Origin: Oligoflexus sp.
Lineage (GTDB): Bacteria > Bdellovibrionota_B > Oligoflexia > Oligoflexales > Oligoflexaceae
DNA length: 64,000 bases
Direction of reading: 5' to 3'
NCBI RefSeq assembly: GCF_035712445.1
Contig: NZ_DASTAT010000143.1
Location: 1-64,000 of the forward strand
Positions 1 to 9,416 of the stretch are shown here, in pieces. Under the pieces are notes generated by a model. That model worked only from the letters and a program-made list of their open reading frames with translations, made no database searches and was not told the origin of the DNA. The position numbers and the translations under genes were made by a program. Position 1 is the first letter of the stretch. The number at the start of each line of letters is the position of its first letter.

Positions 1-90
1 TGCTTTGTCGGATCTTTACAAGCTGGTACGAACTGTGCAAATTGCAGGGGGTCTTCGGACGATCCTACAATTTTTCGAAAGGGTGATACT

Positions 91-492
91 ATGAAACGTT
101 CCGTCAGCATCTCCACTGCACTGCTGCTTTCCGTAGCTGCATTCGCCTGCACCAAGAAAAATACAGGCATGGAGGGCAACAACAATCAGGCTGAGCCCCA
201 AACTCAGAGCGCTCCTGACACAACAACTCCAAGCGCGACAACCACCACACCTTCCGCCACAGACACAACTGGAACGACTGGCACAACCACCGCTCCAGGC
301 ACAACAACCGACACAACCACTGGCACTTCTTTGAATCAGCCAGCACCAACCACCAACTGTCCAGATCCCAGCAGTCCTGGCTATGACGCCAGCAAAGTGG
401 ATCCTGCCTGTGCAACCGGCGCTGCTGGCACACCTGGCACCACAACACCTACGACTCCTTCGGACGCAACCCGTCCTACCACAACTCCGTAA
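91..492 (+). CDS. Small Thr/Pro-rich lipoprotein
   Basis: Predicted lipoprotein of 133 residues with no recognisable catalytic domain. The N terminus has the layout of a lipoprotein signal: basic MKR, a hydrophobic run, then AFAC with the Cys at residue 20. The rest is low-complexity Thr, Pro and Ala, probably a disordered surface stretch, with two Cys flanking a Pro/Ser/Asp-rich segment around residues 91-109 that could form a disulfide. A purine-rich ribosome site (AAAGGGTG) sits just before the ATG. No function can be assigned; the composition resembles the disordered stalks of many surface lipoproteins in predatory and related bacteria. The reading frame is clean despite the repeats. Confidence 0.75.
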   Translation: MKRSVSISTALLLSVAAFACTKKNTGMEGNNNQAEPQTQSAPDTTTPSATTTTPSATDTTGTTGTTTAPGTTTDTTTGTSLNQPAPTTNCPDPSSPGYDASKVDPACATGAAGTPGTTTPTTPSDATRPTTTP

Positions 493-501
493 CTTTCGGA
501 T

Positions 502-528
502 GGCTGCCCTGCCTTGAGCAGGGTGGCT
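502..528 (+). terminator. GC-rich hairpin after the lipoprotein gene
   Basis: An 11-pair stem can be drawn, with core CCCTGC (507-512), loop CTTGA and GCAGGG (518-523), extended outward with G-U pairs. It lies 10 bases after the stop codon. The following bases are C/T-rich rather than a clean T run, so termination is likely but not certain. Confidence 0.45.
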
Positions 529-579
529 CTCTCCACACTTTCCGCTATACTCACTGTTCTTCATCCTGGAGGACAGACC

Positions 580-1425
580 ATGACCGAACGCATGATTTCA
601 AGCGGCAACGCCACCATCTGTACGGAATCCTTTGGCCAGCCTGATCGTCCTGCTCTGCTTCTGATCATGGGCGCCTGCTCGTCCATGCTGTGGTGGCCTC
701 GGGCTTTCTGCGAACGTCTGGCGGACTCGGGTTTCCACGTCATTCGCTATGACAATCGCGACACGGGTCGCTCCACCTGCTATGAGCCCGGCACCATCAA
801 CTATATGCTGGATGTGATGATGGAGGACGCAGCTGCGGTTTTGGACGCCTATGGTCTGAAATCGGCAGCGATCGTGGGGGCGTCGTTGGGCGGAATGATA
901 GGCCAGCTGCTGGCGCTCAAACATCCCGAACGGGTCCGGCAGTTGACCCTTATGATTTCAGGTCCTGTGGCGGTGGAACCGGATGTGAACCTGCCGCCTA
1001 TCGACCAGAAAGTTTTGAATCATCACGCCCATGGCGGCGCGATTGATTGGGGGCATGAGGCCTCGGCGCTCGACTACATGGTGGGCGGCTGGGGCGTGTC
1101 GGCGGGAACGCGGCATCCCTTTCCTGACGATCTTTTACGGTCGATCGCTCGGGAGGAATTTCATCGCTCCACCTGCCTTGTCTGCATGTATAATCACGCG
1201 CTGCTCAGCGGCGGAGAATGGGCCATGGGACAGTTGGATCAGATCAAGGCCCCGACCCTTATCCTTCACGGAACCGATGATCCGGTGCTGCCCTTTCCCC
1301 ACGCGGAATACCTGGCCCGCAAGATTCCCAAGGCGAAGCTGGTCGCACTGAAAGGGGCCGGGCATGAGCTGCATCCGGGTGATTGGGACCTTATGATCGA
1401 CGAAATGAAGGCGATGATACTTTAA
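580..1425 (+). CDS. Alpha/beta-fold hydrolase
   Basis: A 281-residue cytoplasmic hydrolase of the alpha/beta-fold (abhydrolase_1) superfamily. The nucleophile elbow reads GASLGG, with Ser in the GxSxG position. The acidic residue is in HGTDDPVLP and the catalytic His in GAGHELH near the C terminus. The LLIMG segment and YDNRDTGRS match the oxyanion strand and the usual DxRG-like turn. I start at ATG 580 because CTGGAGGAC lies at good spacing upstream; an in-frame ATG at 514 falls inside the terminator hairpin of the previous gene. The substrate is unknown; such proteins include esterases, lactonases and C-C hydrolases. No operon partner is evident. Confidence 0.85.
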   Translation: MTERMISSGNATICTESFGQPDRPALLLIMGACSSMLWWPRAFCERLADSGFHVIRYDNRDTGRSTCYEPGTINYMLDVMMEDAAAVLDAYGLKSAAIVGASLGGMIGQLLALKHPERVRQLTLMISGPVAVEPDVNLPPIDQKVLNHHAHGGAIDWGHEASALDYMVGGWGVSAGTRHPFPDDLLRSIAREEFHRSTCLVCMYNHALLSGGEWAMGQLDQIKAPTLILHGTDDPVLPFPHAEYLARKIPKAKLVALKGAGHELHPGDWDLMIDEMKAMIL

Positions 1426-1477
1426 ACCTTCGCGTTTCCACTGCTTAGTATTCTTTCATCCGATTTTCACTATTTTG

Positions 1478-1497
1478 GCTGGGGTTTCATCCCCAGC
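1478..1497. other. Perfect 7-bp inverted repeat before the SGNH gene
   Basis: GCTGGGG (1478-1484) and CCCCAGC (1491-1497) form a perfect stem around the loop TTTCAT. It lies between the hydrolase gene and the next start codon. With no T run it is a weak terminator candidate. It could instead be an operator or an RNA hairpin in the leader of the downstream gene, about 27 bases before its likely ATG. Confidence 0.4.
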
Positions 1498-1523
1498 GTA
1501 TGATGATCGGAGCAGTTAAAAAC

Positions 1524-2192
1524 ATGAAGATAGTGGAAAGGCTAAGAACAATCATCGTGACGACATTTACTCTTGGTTCCAGTCTTGGAGCGACTCATGC
1601 TCAAGCCACAGATATGCGATCGACCTTCAAATCCCCTTTAATCGTAGGCGCCAGCGTCAGTGGCGGCTATGCCGCGCCGGGTCCCGGCACGCTTCTGAGC
1701 GCGCGTTATACAGAACCCAAAAATGTGCGGACCATCGCCTATAATGGAACGCCCGGACATGTGGTGCTGAAAAACCTTGGACAAGGCAGTCTGAAGGATC
1801 ATTCGATCATTATCGGCGTCGACCTTTTTTTCTGGGATTCCATCTACCCGACAGGAGCGGCCAGCGTCGCGGCCTTGCAGAGGCTGGTGCATGAGGCGGA
1901 AAGCGCGAAGGTTCCGCTGATCCTCGGGGACATTCCGGAACTCATTCCGGGCCTGCAAAGTCAAAGGACGCTTTTGAATCAGAAACTGCAGGACGCCTGC
2001 GCCCGTTATAGCCAATGCTATCTGGTGCCGCTGAGCGAAGTCTTCCAGCGGATTCAAAGGGACCGTTTCCTGGTCTATCAGTCGCAGCGCTATACGTTTC
2101 GCGAACTGCTGCCGGATGGTCTGCACCTTGGACCTGTTGCCAGCGCTTACATTGCGGATATGATCGAAACCATGATGCAAAAACGCGGCTGA
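1524..2192 (+). CDS. Exported SGNH/GDSL-like hydrolase
   Basis: A 222-residue secreted protein that looks like an SGNH hydrolase (esterase/lipase or carbohydrate esterase). After a signal peptide ending near THAQA, block I reads IVGASVSGG: the usual GDS is GAS here, keeping the Ser. The C-terminal block LPDGLHLGPVAS supplies the Asp-x-x-His pair typical of block V. The middle (SIIIGVDLFFWDS) resembles block III. I favour ATG 1524 over the ATGs at 1500 and 1503, because GGAG lies 11 bases upstream and the protein then begins directly with a normal signal peptide, while the earlier codons abut a hairpin. Substrate unknown. Confidence 0.7.
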   Translation: MKIVERLRTIIVTTFTLGSSLGATHAQATDMRSTFKSPLIVGASVSGGYAAPGPGTLLSARYTEPKNVRTIAYNGTPGHVVLKNLGQGSLKDHSIIIGVDLFFWDSIYPTGAASVAALQRLVHEAESAKVPLILGDIPELIPGLQSQRTLLNQKLQDACARYSQCYLVPLSEVFQRIQRDRFLVYQSQRYTFRELLPDGLHLGPVASAYIADMIETMMQKRG

Positions 2193-2218
2193 GAACGTTA
2201 TTTTCTGTCAATGGGGCG

Positions 2219-2238
2219 AGCCCGGTTGCGACCGGGCT
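2219..2238 (+). terminator. Strong GC hairpin between SGNH gene and ABC operon
   Basis: AGCCCGGT (2219-2226), loop TGCG and ACCGGGCT (2231-2238) form a perfect 8-bp stem with a tetraloop. It lies 27 bases after the SGNH stop and 57 before the ABC gene. Only a short T/C stretch follows, so it may act as a partial terminator or attenuator. Confidence 0.5.
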
Positions 2239-2294
2239 TCAGCCCATGCTAAGTCCTCCGGCAGGCTTTCGCTTCCTGTAACGCCCGAGGACTT

Positions 2295-3029
2295 ATGATC
2301 AGCACCCGCCTTCTGACCAAAAAATACTCCGAAACTGCGGCCATTCAGAATCTGAACCTGGATGTTCAGCCTGGAGCCATCTACGGCTTTTTGGGCACCA
2401 ACGGGGCGGGCAAGACCACCACGATTAAAATTCTGATGGGACTTCTGGTTCCAACCTCGGGTTCAGCCACGATTGCGGGGCTTGATACCCGGAAGGATCG
2501 CCTGGCGATCAAGCGCAAGGTCGGCTATCTGCCGGATACTCCCCTTTTTCCCAGCTTTTTGAAGGGCCGCGAGATACTCGAAATGGCCGGTGAACTGCAC
2601 GGACTTTCGCGGGCCGAGGCCAAAGGTCGGGCCGCGGAGCTTTTGGAGTGGCTTGGGCTTCACGATGCAGCCGAGGAATACAGTGAGCAGTATTCGATCG
2701 GCATGAAAAAACGTTTGGGACTTGGCTGCGCGACAGTTCATGATCCCGAGGTTTATCTTTTGGACGAACCCACCAATGGCCTGGACCCTTATGCCACGCG
2801 CCTTGTCGGTGAGTGGATTCAAAAGCAGTCGCAGGCGGGGAAAACCATCCTGCTCTCGACCCATCGCCTGGATATGGCGGAGCGGGTGTGTTCGCACCTG
2901 GGGATCATTCACAAGGGTCGCTTGATCACGCAGGGCGAACTTGCGACCATTCGCGGCCGAATGCACGCGGACGACCTGGAAGACATTTTCTTTGCCGTGA
3001 CTGAGGGCGAGGCCGTGCACCATGCGTGA
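2295..3029 (+). CDS. ABC transporter ATP-binding protein
   Basis: A 244-residue ABC ATPase of the CcmA/NatA-like (DRA-type) class that energises export by an ABC-2 permease. Walker A is GTNGAGKTT at about residues 34-42, the signature SIGMKKRL, Walker B VYLLDEPTNGLDP, and the switch His is in LLSTHR. A GAGG ribosome site lies a few bases before the ATG. Its last eight bases overlap the start of the permease gene, so the two are translationally coupled and almost certainly form one transporter. The substrate is not evident; Na+ export, drug export and lipid export are all possible for this class. Confidence 0.93.
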   Translation: MISTRLLTKKYSETAAIQNLNLDVQPGAIYGFLGTNGAGKTTTIKILMGLLVPTSGSATIAGLDTRKDRLAIKRKVGYLPDTPLFPSFLKGREILEMAGELHGLSRAEAKGRAAELLEWLGLHDAAEEYSEQYSIGMKKRLGLGCATVHDPEVYLLDEPTNGLDPYATRLVGEWIQKQSQAGKTILLSTHRLDMAERVCSHLGIIHKGRLITQGELATIRGRMHADDLEDIFFAVTEGEAVHHA

Positions 3030-5241
3030 GACTCTGGCAACCAGTTCTGTGCTTTTGCGCTATGGCTGGCGTTCCACTTTGGGGGCTTTTCTCTCGAAAC
3101 AGCAAAGCCTCACCTTGCGCGCGCTGATGGTCTTCTCCTTCAGTTATATGCCCCTCATGTATTTTTATCAGAACTATAAAACCCTGAAGAGTCTGGGGGA
3201 CAGTGAATCCCTGCAAATCCTGCTCGTCGATTGGAAGCTTCCTCCGGCGGCTTTTGTCGCAACCTCCCAGGTCTGGTCGGGTCTGCCGCAGATGGTATGG
3301 CTCGGCATCTCTGTTATCCTCCTGGCTATCTTTTTCGTGAGCATACTCGCGGTTCACCTTACAGCTTATCGTAAAGAAGGCGACCCGGACCTTGAATGGA
3401 TGCAGACCTTTCCGATCACCACGCGCTCGATCCTTTGGGGGCGCCTCCTGCAATCCACCATGCTTCAGCCTTATTTCTTTCTGCTTGTTCTGCCTATTCT
3501 TCTCTGCTTTGCCATCGTCCGTGGAGAAAATCTGGCCTTCAGCATCGTGACCGCATCACTGATCGGCTGGATGGTAATGCTGGGGACTTCGAGCCTGGGA
3601 ATGATCTTCAACTGCTTCGTCAGCTTGCGCCTGACTGCGGGGAGGCAGCGGGACATCCGTTTTCTTGCCACCTTCCTTTTGATCGCAGCCTTCTTTTCGG
3701 TCTATTTCCCTTACATTTCGCATGAAGGCGTGTTCTGGCGAACGATTTTCTGGATGTCCCCCTTTCTTCAGGACAGCCTTGCCATTCACTTCATGGAACG
3801 GCTTCTGCGCAGCGACGCTTCGAGCATCATCCCGCTGTTATCCCTGCTTGCCGGCGTCCTGGTCCTGGCCCATGGCAGCGTTGTTATCAGCGCGGGAATC
3901 GTGGCCCGGGGTTCGGAAGCTCAAGACGAGCCGATCAAAAAGGAATCGCGTTTCCTTGCGAGCCTTTTGAATCTTTTTAATCCCATCGTTCGCCGTGAGC
4001 TTCGTACTCTCATCCGCGACAGGTCGCAGTGGGCGACCCTCATGACCGGACCTCTTTTGGCCCTTGCCTTCGTCATCTATAACAGCTTCGGCATCGAGAG
4101 TCTCCCGCACGGGCGGAGCTTTCTGACGCTATGCCTTATGCTGTATATTTTGATGATCGGCCTTTCCTTGCAGATGATCTTTCAGCGGGAAAGGCCCGGT
4201 CTTTGGTTTTACGCGGCGACGCCGGTGCTTTTGAGCGACGTCCTGCGCGCGCAGAGTAAGGTTGCCTCCGTTCTTTTCGGACTGGTCTATGCAGTGGCCT
4301 TTGTGGTTTTCGTCCCGTCAGGCTTCTGGCAGGATACGGATTCCCTCGTGCGTCTGCCCTTGGGTCTTTACTTTGCTTTGACTGCGGAAAAGCACTTCCG
4401 AACTGTGGCGCTCCTTTCCTATGCGCCGGCTCGCGAAAACACTGTGGTCAAGCCCCTTCATTTTATGATCTGGCTTGCTCTGACACCGGCTTTGACCTTT
4501 CTCGTTCTCAAGGGCGAGGTCTGGAGCGTGGGCGCTTTCCTGATTCTCTTCACGGGCCTTGCGCATACTTTTGAAAAGAAAGTCCTGGCTCTTGAACATG
4601 ACCTTATAGATCCGAGTTACCCCATTCCCTGCAAGGCGGATCTTGCGCAGGGCTTCCTCGCGGCCTTGATCTATGTCTGCGCGCTGATGACGACCCATGG
4701 CATCGCTTCATTTTTCAACTTGAATCTTTCCGTTCAGTTCCTGACCGCGGCCGTTACCCTCTGGGGTCTTCATTGCTATTACAGTGCCTGCACTGCCGAA
4801 GACGTCCCCGTCTATTTCGCGGCTGTGCGCTTTCTCGATCTTCTCTTTCTTGGAATGGGGTGCGCGTTCATCCTGCGGACGGCAGGCCTATGGGATAGGG
4901 TGACGAGCGGTTCGGCTTTTCTGGAGCATATTTATAGTCTGAGCCACTATCCTGCAGCCCCGGCGACGGCCGTGCTGCTCTTTATTGTGATCGCACGGTC
5001 GGTGACTGAGGAACTTATTTTCCGTGGTCTTATTCAACGCGGCCTTGCGTCGCGGATGGCAATGCCTCTCGCACTGATCATCAGCGCGGGCCTGACAACC
5101 CTTTGCCATAAGCCCCAGGACTTCGGCCCGATCTTTCTTACATCGCTCGGTTCCGGGTTTCTTTATCACCGCACCAAGATTCTTTGGCCTGGAATAGCTC
5201 TGGCGATTGCCGTTCAGAGCTTAAGACTCTTTGGTTTTTAA
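3022..5241 (+). CDS. ABC-2 permease fused to CPBP-type protease domain
   Basis: A 739-residue polytopic membrane protein. Roughly the first 530 residues contain repeated hydrophobic segments and look like an ABC-2 type permease, matching the ATPase encoded immediately upstream. The C-terminal 200 residues look like a CPBP (CAAX/Abi) intramembrane metalloprotease: EELIFR at residues 663-668 is the EExxxR motif and TLCH supplies the motif-2 His. In the third motif, where the family usually has His and Asn/Asp after the 'slwp' segment, the sequence reads ILWPGIALAIAVQS, so the His seems absent. Permease/CPBP fusions are known in databases. The stop codon shares TTAA with the convergent cyclase gene. 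Confidence 0.85.
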   Translation: MRETLATSSVLLRYGWRSTLGAFLSKQQSLTLRALMVFSFSYMPLMYFYQNYKTLKSLGDSESLQILLVDWKLPPAAFVATSQVWSGLPQMVWLGISVILLAIFFVSILAVHLTAYRKEGDPDLEWMQTFPITTRSILWGRLLQSTMLQPYFFLLVLPILLCFAIVRGENLAFSIVTASLIGWMVMLGTSSLGMIFNCFVSLRLTAGRQRDIRFLATFLLIAAFFSVYFPYISHEGVFWRTIFWMSPFLQDSLAIHFMERLLRSDASSIIPLLSLLAGVLVLAHGSVVISAGIVARGSEAQDEPIKKESRFLASLLNLFNPIVRRELRTLIRDRSQWATLMTGPLLALAFVIYNSFGIESLPHGRSFLTLCLMLYILMIGLSLQMIFQRERPGLWFYAATPVLLSDVLRAQSKVASVLFGLVYAVAFVVFVPSGFWQDTDSLVRLPLGLYFALTAEKHFRTVALLSYAPARENTVVKPLHFMIWLALTPALTFLVLKGEVWSVGAFLILFTGLAHTFEKKVLALEHDLIDPSYPIPCKADLAQGFLAALIYVCALMTTHGIASFFNLNLSVQFLTAAVTLWGLHCYYSACTAEDVPVYFAAVRFLDLLFLGMGCAFILRTAGLWDRVTSGSAFLEHIYSLSHYPAAPATAVLLFIVIARSVTEELIFRGLIQRGLASRMAMPLALIISAGLTTLCHKPQDFGPIFLTSLGSGFLYHRTKILWPGIALAIAVQSLRLFGF

Positions 5242-7241
5242 ATAGCGGCGGGTAAACGCTCGCGCTCCAATTCGAAGATCTCCTGACTCTCCTTCATGCC
5301 CCGCACAGAACGGGAACCCAGGGTTCGAACGGCATGATGCGGGAGATAGCGTACCGCACTCTGGCTCAAAAGGATCTGCCCCGGATTGGCCATGTTTTCA
5401 ATGCGGGACGCAAGGTTTACGGCGTCCCCGATCACAGTATAATCCGAGCGCTTTTCACTCCCGAAACTGCCGACGATCGCCTCGCCCTGATTGATGCCGA
5501 CGCGCAGTTCAAAACTGACCCCAAATTCCCGGAGCCAGATCGCATTTTTTTCGTCCATGGCCCGCACCAGATTCTGTGCACAGGCCACTGCCCTTTTCAC
5601 CTGAGCCTCGGGCGTCAGATCCAAAGGCGCTCCAAAGAGCACCATCACGCAATCGCCCATGAATTTATCTATGGTGCCGTTTTCTGCAAAAACCACGTCG
5701 GTGGCCATATGCATCCACTGATTCAAAAGCCGCGCGATCCGATCCGTGCCCAGCTGCTCGGCCTTCGCTGTGAAATCGACCAGATCAGCGAAGAGGATCG
5801 TGACCACGCGTTTTTGGGGCTCTTCATCCAGTCGTGAACGTCCGAGGCGGATTTCCTCGACCAGGGCCGGCGGCAGAAAGCGGGAGAGAATACGGGTCTG
5901 CAGATACTGCTGAAGCTTTTGCATGCGCTGCGCCTGGATCTGCCGGCGCCAAAGATCAAAGATGATGAGACCCAGAAGCACAAGGAGCGCCGCGCTTCCA
6001 TAAAACGTCAATTCGGATTGCTTCTGCGCCAGATCCAGTTCCATCCGGCTGATTTTGTTTTCAAGCCGGTTGCGATCGGATTCGGCGCGAGCGCGAGCCA
6101 GCTCCAATCCATCGACCGACTGGGCCATCCGCAGTTTATTCTGGGGACTGATCTTCAACTGATAGAAGTTCTGAAACTGCTTTAAAATAGCCATTTCAAG
6201 CGCGGAGGTCAGCGGCAGCTGCAGGATCTCGGCGGTCATATGCTGAATCACATCACCCTGGGTGGCGTCGGGAAGCTGGGCGCAGCGCTGAAGATTGGCC
6301 GCATTCCCGAGCCTTTGCCTCACGATTTCGGTATAGCATGCAAGAAAGCTGATACGCATGGCACTTTCCGCATACTTGGAAAAATCCAGAAGGTCCAGCT
6401 TTTCACGGGCATCCTTGCCCTGCCCCAGATGAGAAAGGGCAAGAGCCGAGAAAACCAGCGCGTCCTGGGCATAGAGCGTGCCCTTGTCCACGCGACTGAA
6501 ATGCTCCAGGGCTTTTTGGTAATCCTGAAAAGCAAAAAGCTGGGCGACGCCCTGATTATAGGCCATATCACTGGCCTCGGCGGTCAGACCGCGCGCCCGC
6601 ATGCGACTTTCATTTTCAGCATAGATGGCAAGACCCTGGCGGACGATGGCGGGACTGTTGCCTGGATCCACATAGAGCCTTGCGATCGCGCTTAAAAGAA
6701 GGGAACGCAAAAGCCAGGATTTCTCGGGCAGTCCAGCAATAGCCTTATGAACGAGGTTACTGGCCCGACCAAAATCAAAATGATCGGTCATGAGCCCCAG
6801 AGCATCGTAAGCGACCCAGCCGGCGATTTCACTTTCGGGCTCGGTTTTCTGGGCGAGTTCGAAGAAATTCTCCAGACGGCTGACCTTCGGCAGATAGTCA
6901 AGGCTGGTGTCATGCATCGTGAAGGTGGTGAGCAGAAGATAATCGTCAGCACGCGGCTGGAACTGCTTTTTCACCCTTTGGAAGGCTTCATGATCACCAT
7001 ATTCCGCAAAAAAAAGGAACTGGCGACGGGCCGCATAGAGCTGCTCATCGGAAAGGTCCTGGCGTTCCAGGTATTCCGCAAGCGCCTTCAGTTCCTGAGA
7101 CCGCTCGGCCGAGGCCGGCAGATTCAGCTGAGGGCGTATGAACTTCTTATAGGGAATCTCATAGCGGCCGAGATCGGCCCATGCAGGCTTTGCAAAAAAG
7201 CCCATGACGAGCCATAAGAGAAAAAATCTCATGGGAATCAC
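5238..7241 (-). CDS. Membrane-bound class III adenylate/guanylate cyclase
   Basis: A 667-residue signalling enzyme that should make cAMP (or cGMP) in the cytoplasm in response to a periplasmic input. It has an N-terminal signal sequence and about 370 mostly helical residues in the periplasm that read like degenerate TPRs. A heptad-like helix follows, then one membrane segment (SAALLVLLGLIIFDLW) and the catalytic domain. FADLVDFT (Asp about residue 486) and KFMGDCVMVLFG carry the metal-binding Asp residues; DYTVIGDAVNLASR carries the transition-state Asn and Arg. The Lys before FMGD fits ATP as substrate. A GTG at 7241 and an ATG at 7232 are both possible starts behind a GGAGGT site. The AsmA-like gene lies 43 bases upstream on the same strand. 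Confidence 0.88.
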   Translation of the reverse strand: MIPMRFFLLWLVMGFFAKPAWADLGRYEIPYKKFIRPQLNLPASAERSQELKALAEYLERQDLSDEQLYAARRQFLFFAEYGDHEAFQRVKKQFQPRADDYLLLTTFTMHDTSLDYLPKVSRLENFFELAQKTEPESEIAGWVAYDALGLMTDHFDFGRASNLVHKAIAGLPEKSWLLRSLLLSAIARLYVDPGNSPAIVRQGLAIYAENESRMRARGLTAEASDMAYNQGVAQLFAFQDYQKALEHFSRVDKGTLYAQDALVFSALALSHLGQGKDAREKLDLLDFSKYAESAMRISFLACYTEIVRQRLGNAANLQRCAQLPDATQGDVIQHMTAEILQLPLTSALEMAILKQFQNFYQLKISPQNKLRMAQSVDGLELARARAESDRNRLENKISRMELDLAQKQSELTFYGSAALLVLLGLIIFDLWRRQIQAQRMQKLQQYLQTRILSRFLPPALVEEIRLGRSRLDEEPQKRVVTILFADLVDFTAKAEQLGTDRIARLLNQWMHMATDVVFAENGTIDKFMGDCVMVLFGAPLDLTPEAQVKRAVACAQNLVRAMDEKNAIWLREFGVSFELRVGINQGEAIVGSFGSEKRSDYTVIGDAVNLASRIENMANPGQILLSQSAVRYLPHHAVRTLGSRSVRGMKESQEIFELERERLPAAI

Positions 7242-7284
7242 CAGACCTCCAACCTATAGCGGGAAGTCCAGTTTATCATGGTTT

Positions 7285-9291
7285 TTACCTAGTCACACGT
7301 CCTGACTTCCCAGTTGAAAGTTTATTGGCTTTCTGTTGGACTTCGTTCAGCTCAGAAAGCACGCCCCGGCATTTGCCCTTCTCGTCGAGCCCGGTTTCGA
7401 TCAGGGGCACCAGAGCCGCGATAGGATTGACAAGTGTCCCTAGGGCGACGGCCAGTCCCGAACGGGTTAGAAGCTCCTCGCGCTGCAGGCTGACCTTGAT
7501 ATCATTGAGGGGCCCCTTCACTTCGATGGGGGAACGCAGGCTGCCGATGCTGAAGTCATGAACGTGGGCCTTCAGCTCAAAATCCACCTTGTTGGCCACC
7601 AGGTTCACCTCGCCTTTGCCGATGATGCTGGTATCCTTGGTCGCAATTAAAAATGTCCTGGTTTTGATAGCGCCGTCCCCGGCTTCAAAAGCCGTGAGCG
7701 CGCATTGGATATCATAGAGCGGATGCTTGTTGAACCAGTTGCTCAGGGTCTGCGTGACGTCGATGCCAAAGGCCTCGATCACGGTGCCGGAAAGTTTGCC
7801 ATCCTCGATGGCCAGTTCGATCGGTCCACGGACGGAACGGGCCATTTCCATCGGCGTTTTGCCCTTCATCTTCAGATCCAGCTGTCCGGTCAGAAGCCCC
7901 TGGGCCATGTCCGAAGGCTTCATATCCATCACGGGCACCTCTTTCGCCAGGGGCCCGAGCAAGGTATTCAGGTTGATCCGCTTCGCCCCCAGTTCGATCT
8001 GCACATCCAGGGGCAGTTGACGGCCATCCACCAGAAAGCGGCCCCCGATATGACCCGACGCCACCGCGAATGTCACGGGATCAATCTTCAGATCGCCGTT
8101 ATTCATTTTGATCGTCGCGTCCCAGGCGTGAATCGCGCGGCCGCTTTTTTCCCCGACATAGCGGTTCACGAGAAAACGCAGATCCACATCGGCCAGCTTC
8201 ATGATGGAATTATCAATGACCTTATCCGAAAAATACTGCCCAGGAGCCTTCGGTGGTTCATTGGCCGGTTTGTAGCGCTGATCGGTTTTGAAGAGCCCAT
8301 TGAAGTCCGCCTGGGTCAGGACCGGTGACTCCACTTTGCCCGTGATCTTCGGACGGCGCGAACGCAGGTCGACTTGAAGGTTGCCGTTCACTTCGCTCTT
8401 GCCGAGTTTGATGTCGATTTTATGGAATTTGAAGTATTTGTCTTCCACCCGCGAATCAAAGGCGATCTGATAAGCTGGCAGACGCCCTATGTTCAAACGG
8501 AAGAGTTTTTTGATCTGCTCGATATCGGGTCCTTTGGCTTTGACAGTGAAATCCCCAGTGCCCTCGGCAAAAGCCAGCGCGCCTTTTACGCTCAGATCCT
8601 GCTGCCCGAGGTCAGCCTTGAGCTGAAAGGGAAAGGGTTTGTCCTCGTCCTGAAAGGCTTCCAACGTTCCGGTCTGTCCTTCGATTTTCCAAGGAAGCTC
8701 ATCGAACTTTCCCTCGCCCAGGAGCCTCGGCGTCGGATCATCCTTGGGCGCTTCGATTTGAAAGCGTTCGATGCTGACCTTCAATGGTTCTTTTTTCTCA
8801 AGGCTCTCATAGCGAAACTGGGCATCGGTGATGGACGCCAGGTTGATAAAAATTTTAGGCAGCCTGTCCAGGATCTCGGCAGCGCTCGTGTCGTCCTCCT
8901 GCGGCTCTTCCTTGGCCTGCTCTTTGACTTCCTTCAGGTTGAGGCGCACTTGATCCAGAGTCAGGCTCTGCACCAGGAGCTGATCCTTGAAGAGCAAGGG
9001 CCATGTGGCAATGCGCACCTGCGCCGGACCGGTGCTGAAGCTTTCCAGCGCGGCATCCTTGTCGGCCATGTGCATCTTGAGGCGAGCCACCTCCACTTCC
9101 ATGGAGCGCCACAATTGAAGGCGAATGCCGTCAAGCTCATCAATGCGAACGCTTGTGTAACGTTCCGCATTGCGAATCAAAAAATCCCTATGCTTGTTCC
9201 AATCCACAAGATTGATCACGAGGAAGAGCGAGAGAACCAGCGTGACAAAGACGGCCACGATTCCTGCAATAATTTTAAGAAAGGTGCGCAT
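7285..9291 (-). CDS. AsmA family envelope protein
   Basis: A 668-residue inner-membrane-anchored periplasmic protein of the AsmA-like group, which are long beta-groove proteins implicated in phospholipid transport to the outer membrane. An N-terminal membrane helix (residues about 8-29) precedes beta-rich repeats. The C-terminal region, SLRSPIEVKGPLNDIKVS followed by a hydrophobic VALGTLVNPIAALVPLIE segment and GKCRGV, is the typical AsmA C-terminal signature. The 'A..L..I..DGV' type repeats are replaced by a lineage-specific middle region. A GAGGA site lies upstream of the ATG. It is transcribed divergently from the sensor gene at 9604 and towards the cyclase gene. Confidence 0.85.
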   Translation of the reverse strand: MRTFLKIIAGIVAVFVTLVLSLFLVINLVDWNKHRDFLIRNAERYTSVRIDELDGIRLQLWRSMEVEVARLKMHMADKDAALESFSTGPAQVRIATWPLLFKDQLLVQSLTLDQVRLNLKEVKEQAKEEPQEDDTSAAEILDRLPKIFINLASITDAQFRYESLEKKEPLKVSIERFQIEAPKDDPTPRLLGEGKFDELPWKIEGQTGTLEAFQDEDKPFPFQLKADLGQQDLSVKGALAFAEGTGDFTVKAKGPDIEQIKKLFRLNIGRLPAYQIAFDSRVEDKYFKFHKIDIKLGKSEVNGNLQVDLRSRRPKITGKVESPVLTQADFNGLFKTDQRYKPANEPPKAPGQYFSDKVIDNSIMKLADVDLRFLVNRYVGEKSGRAIHAWDATIKMNNGDLKIDPVTFAVASGHIGGRFLVDGRQLPLDVQIELGAKRINLNTLLGPLAKEVPVMDMKPSDMAQGLLTGQLDLKMKGKTPMEMARSVRGPIELAIEDGKLSGTVIEAFGIDVTQTLSNWFNKHPLYDIQCALTAFEAGDGAIKTRTFLIATKDTSIIGKGEVNLVANKVDFELKAHVHDFSIGSLRSPIEVKGPLNDIKVSLQREELLTRSGLAVALGTLVNPIAALVPLIETGLDEKGKCRGVLSELNEVQQKANKLSTGKSGRVTR

Positions 9292-9416
9292 GGTGGAGAT
9301 CCTCAGCCGGGGAAAATCCCGTGGGAACCATCCTACAACGCTTACCGGAGACAGAAAATGCTGGTAAATTACGTCATTTCTGTCTCATTTTTCCTGCACC
9401 GCGAGCGGGCATGACG

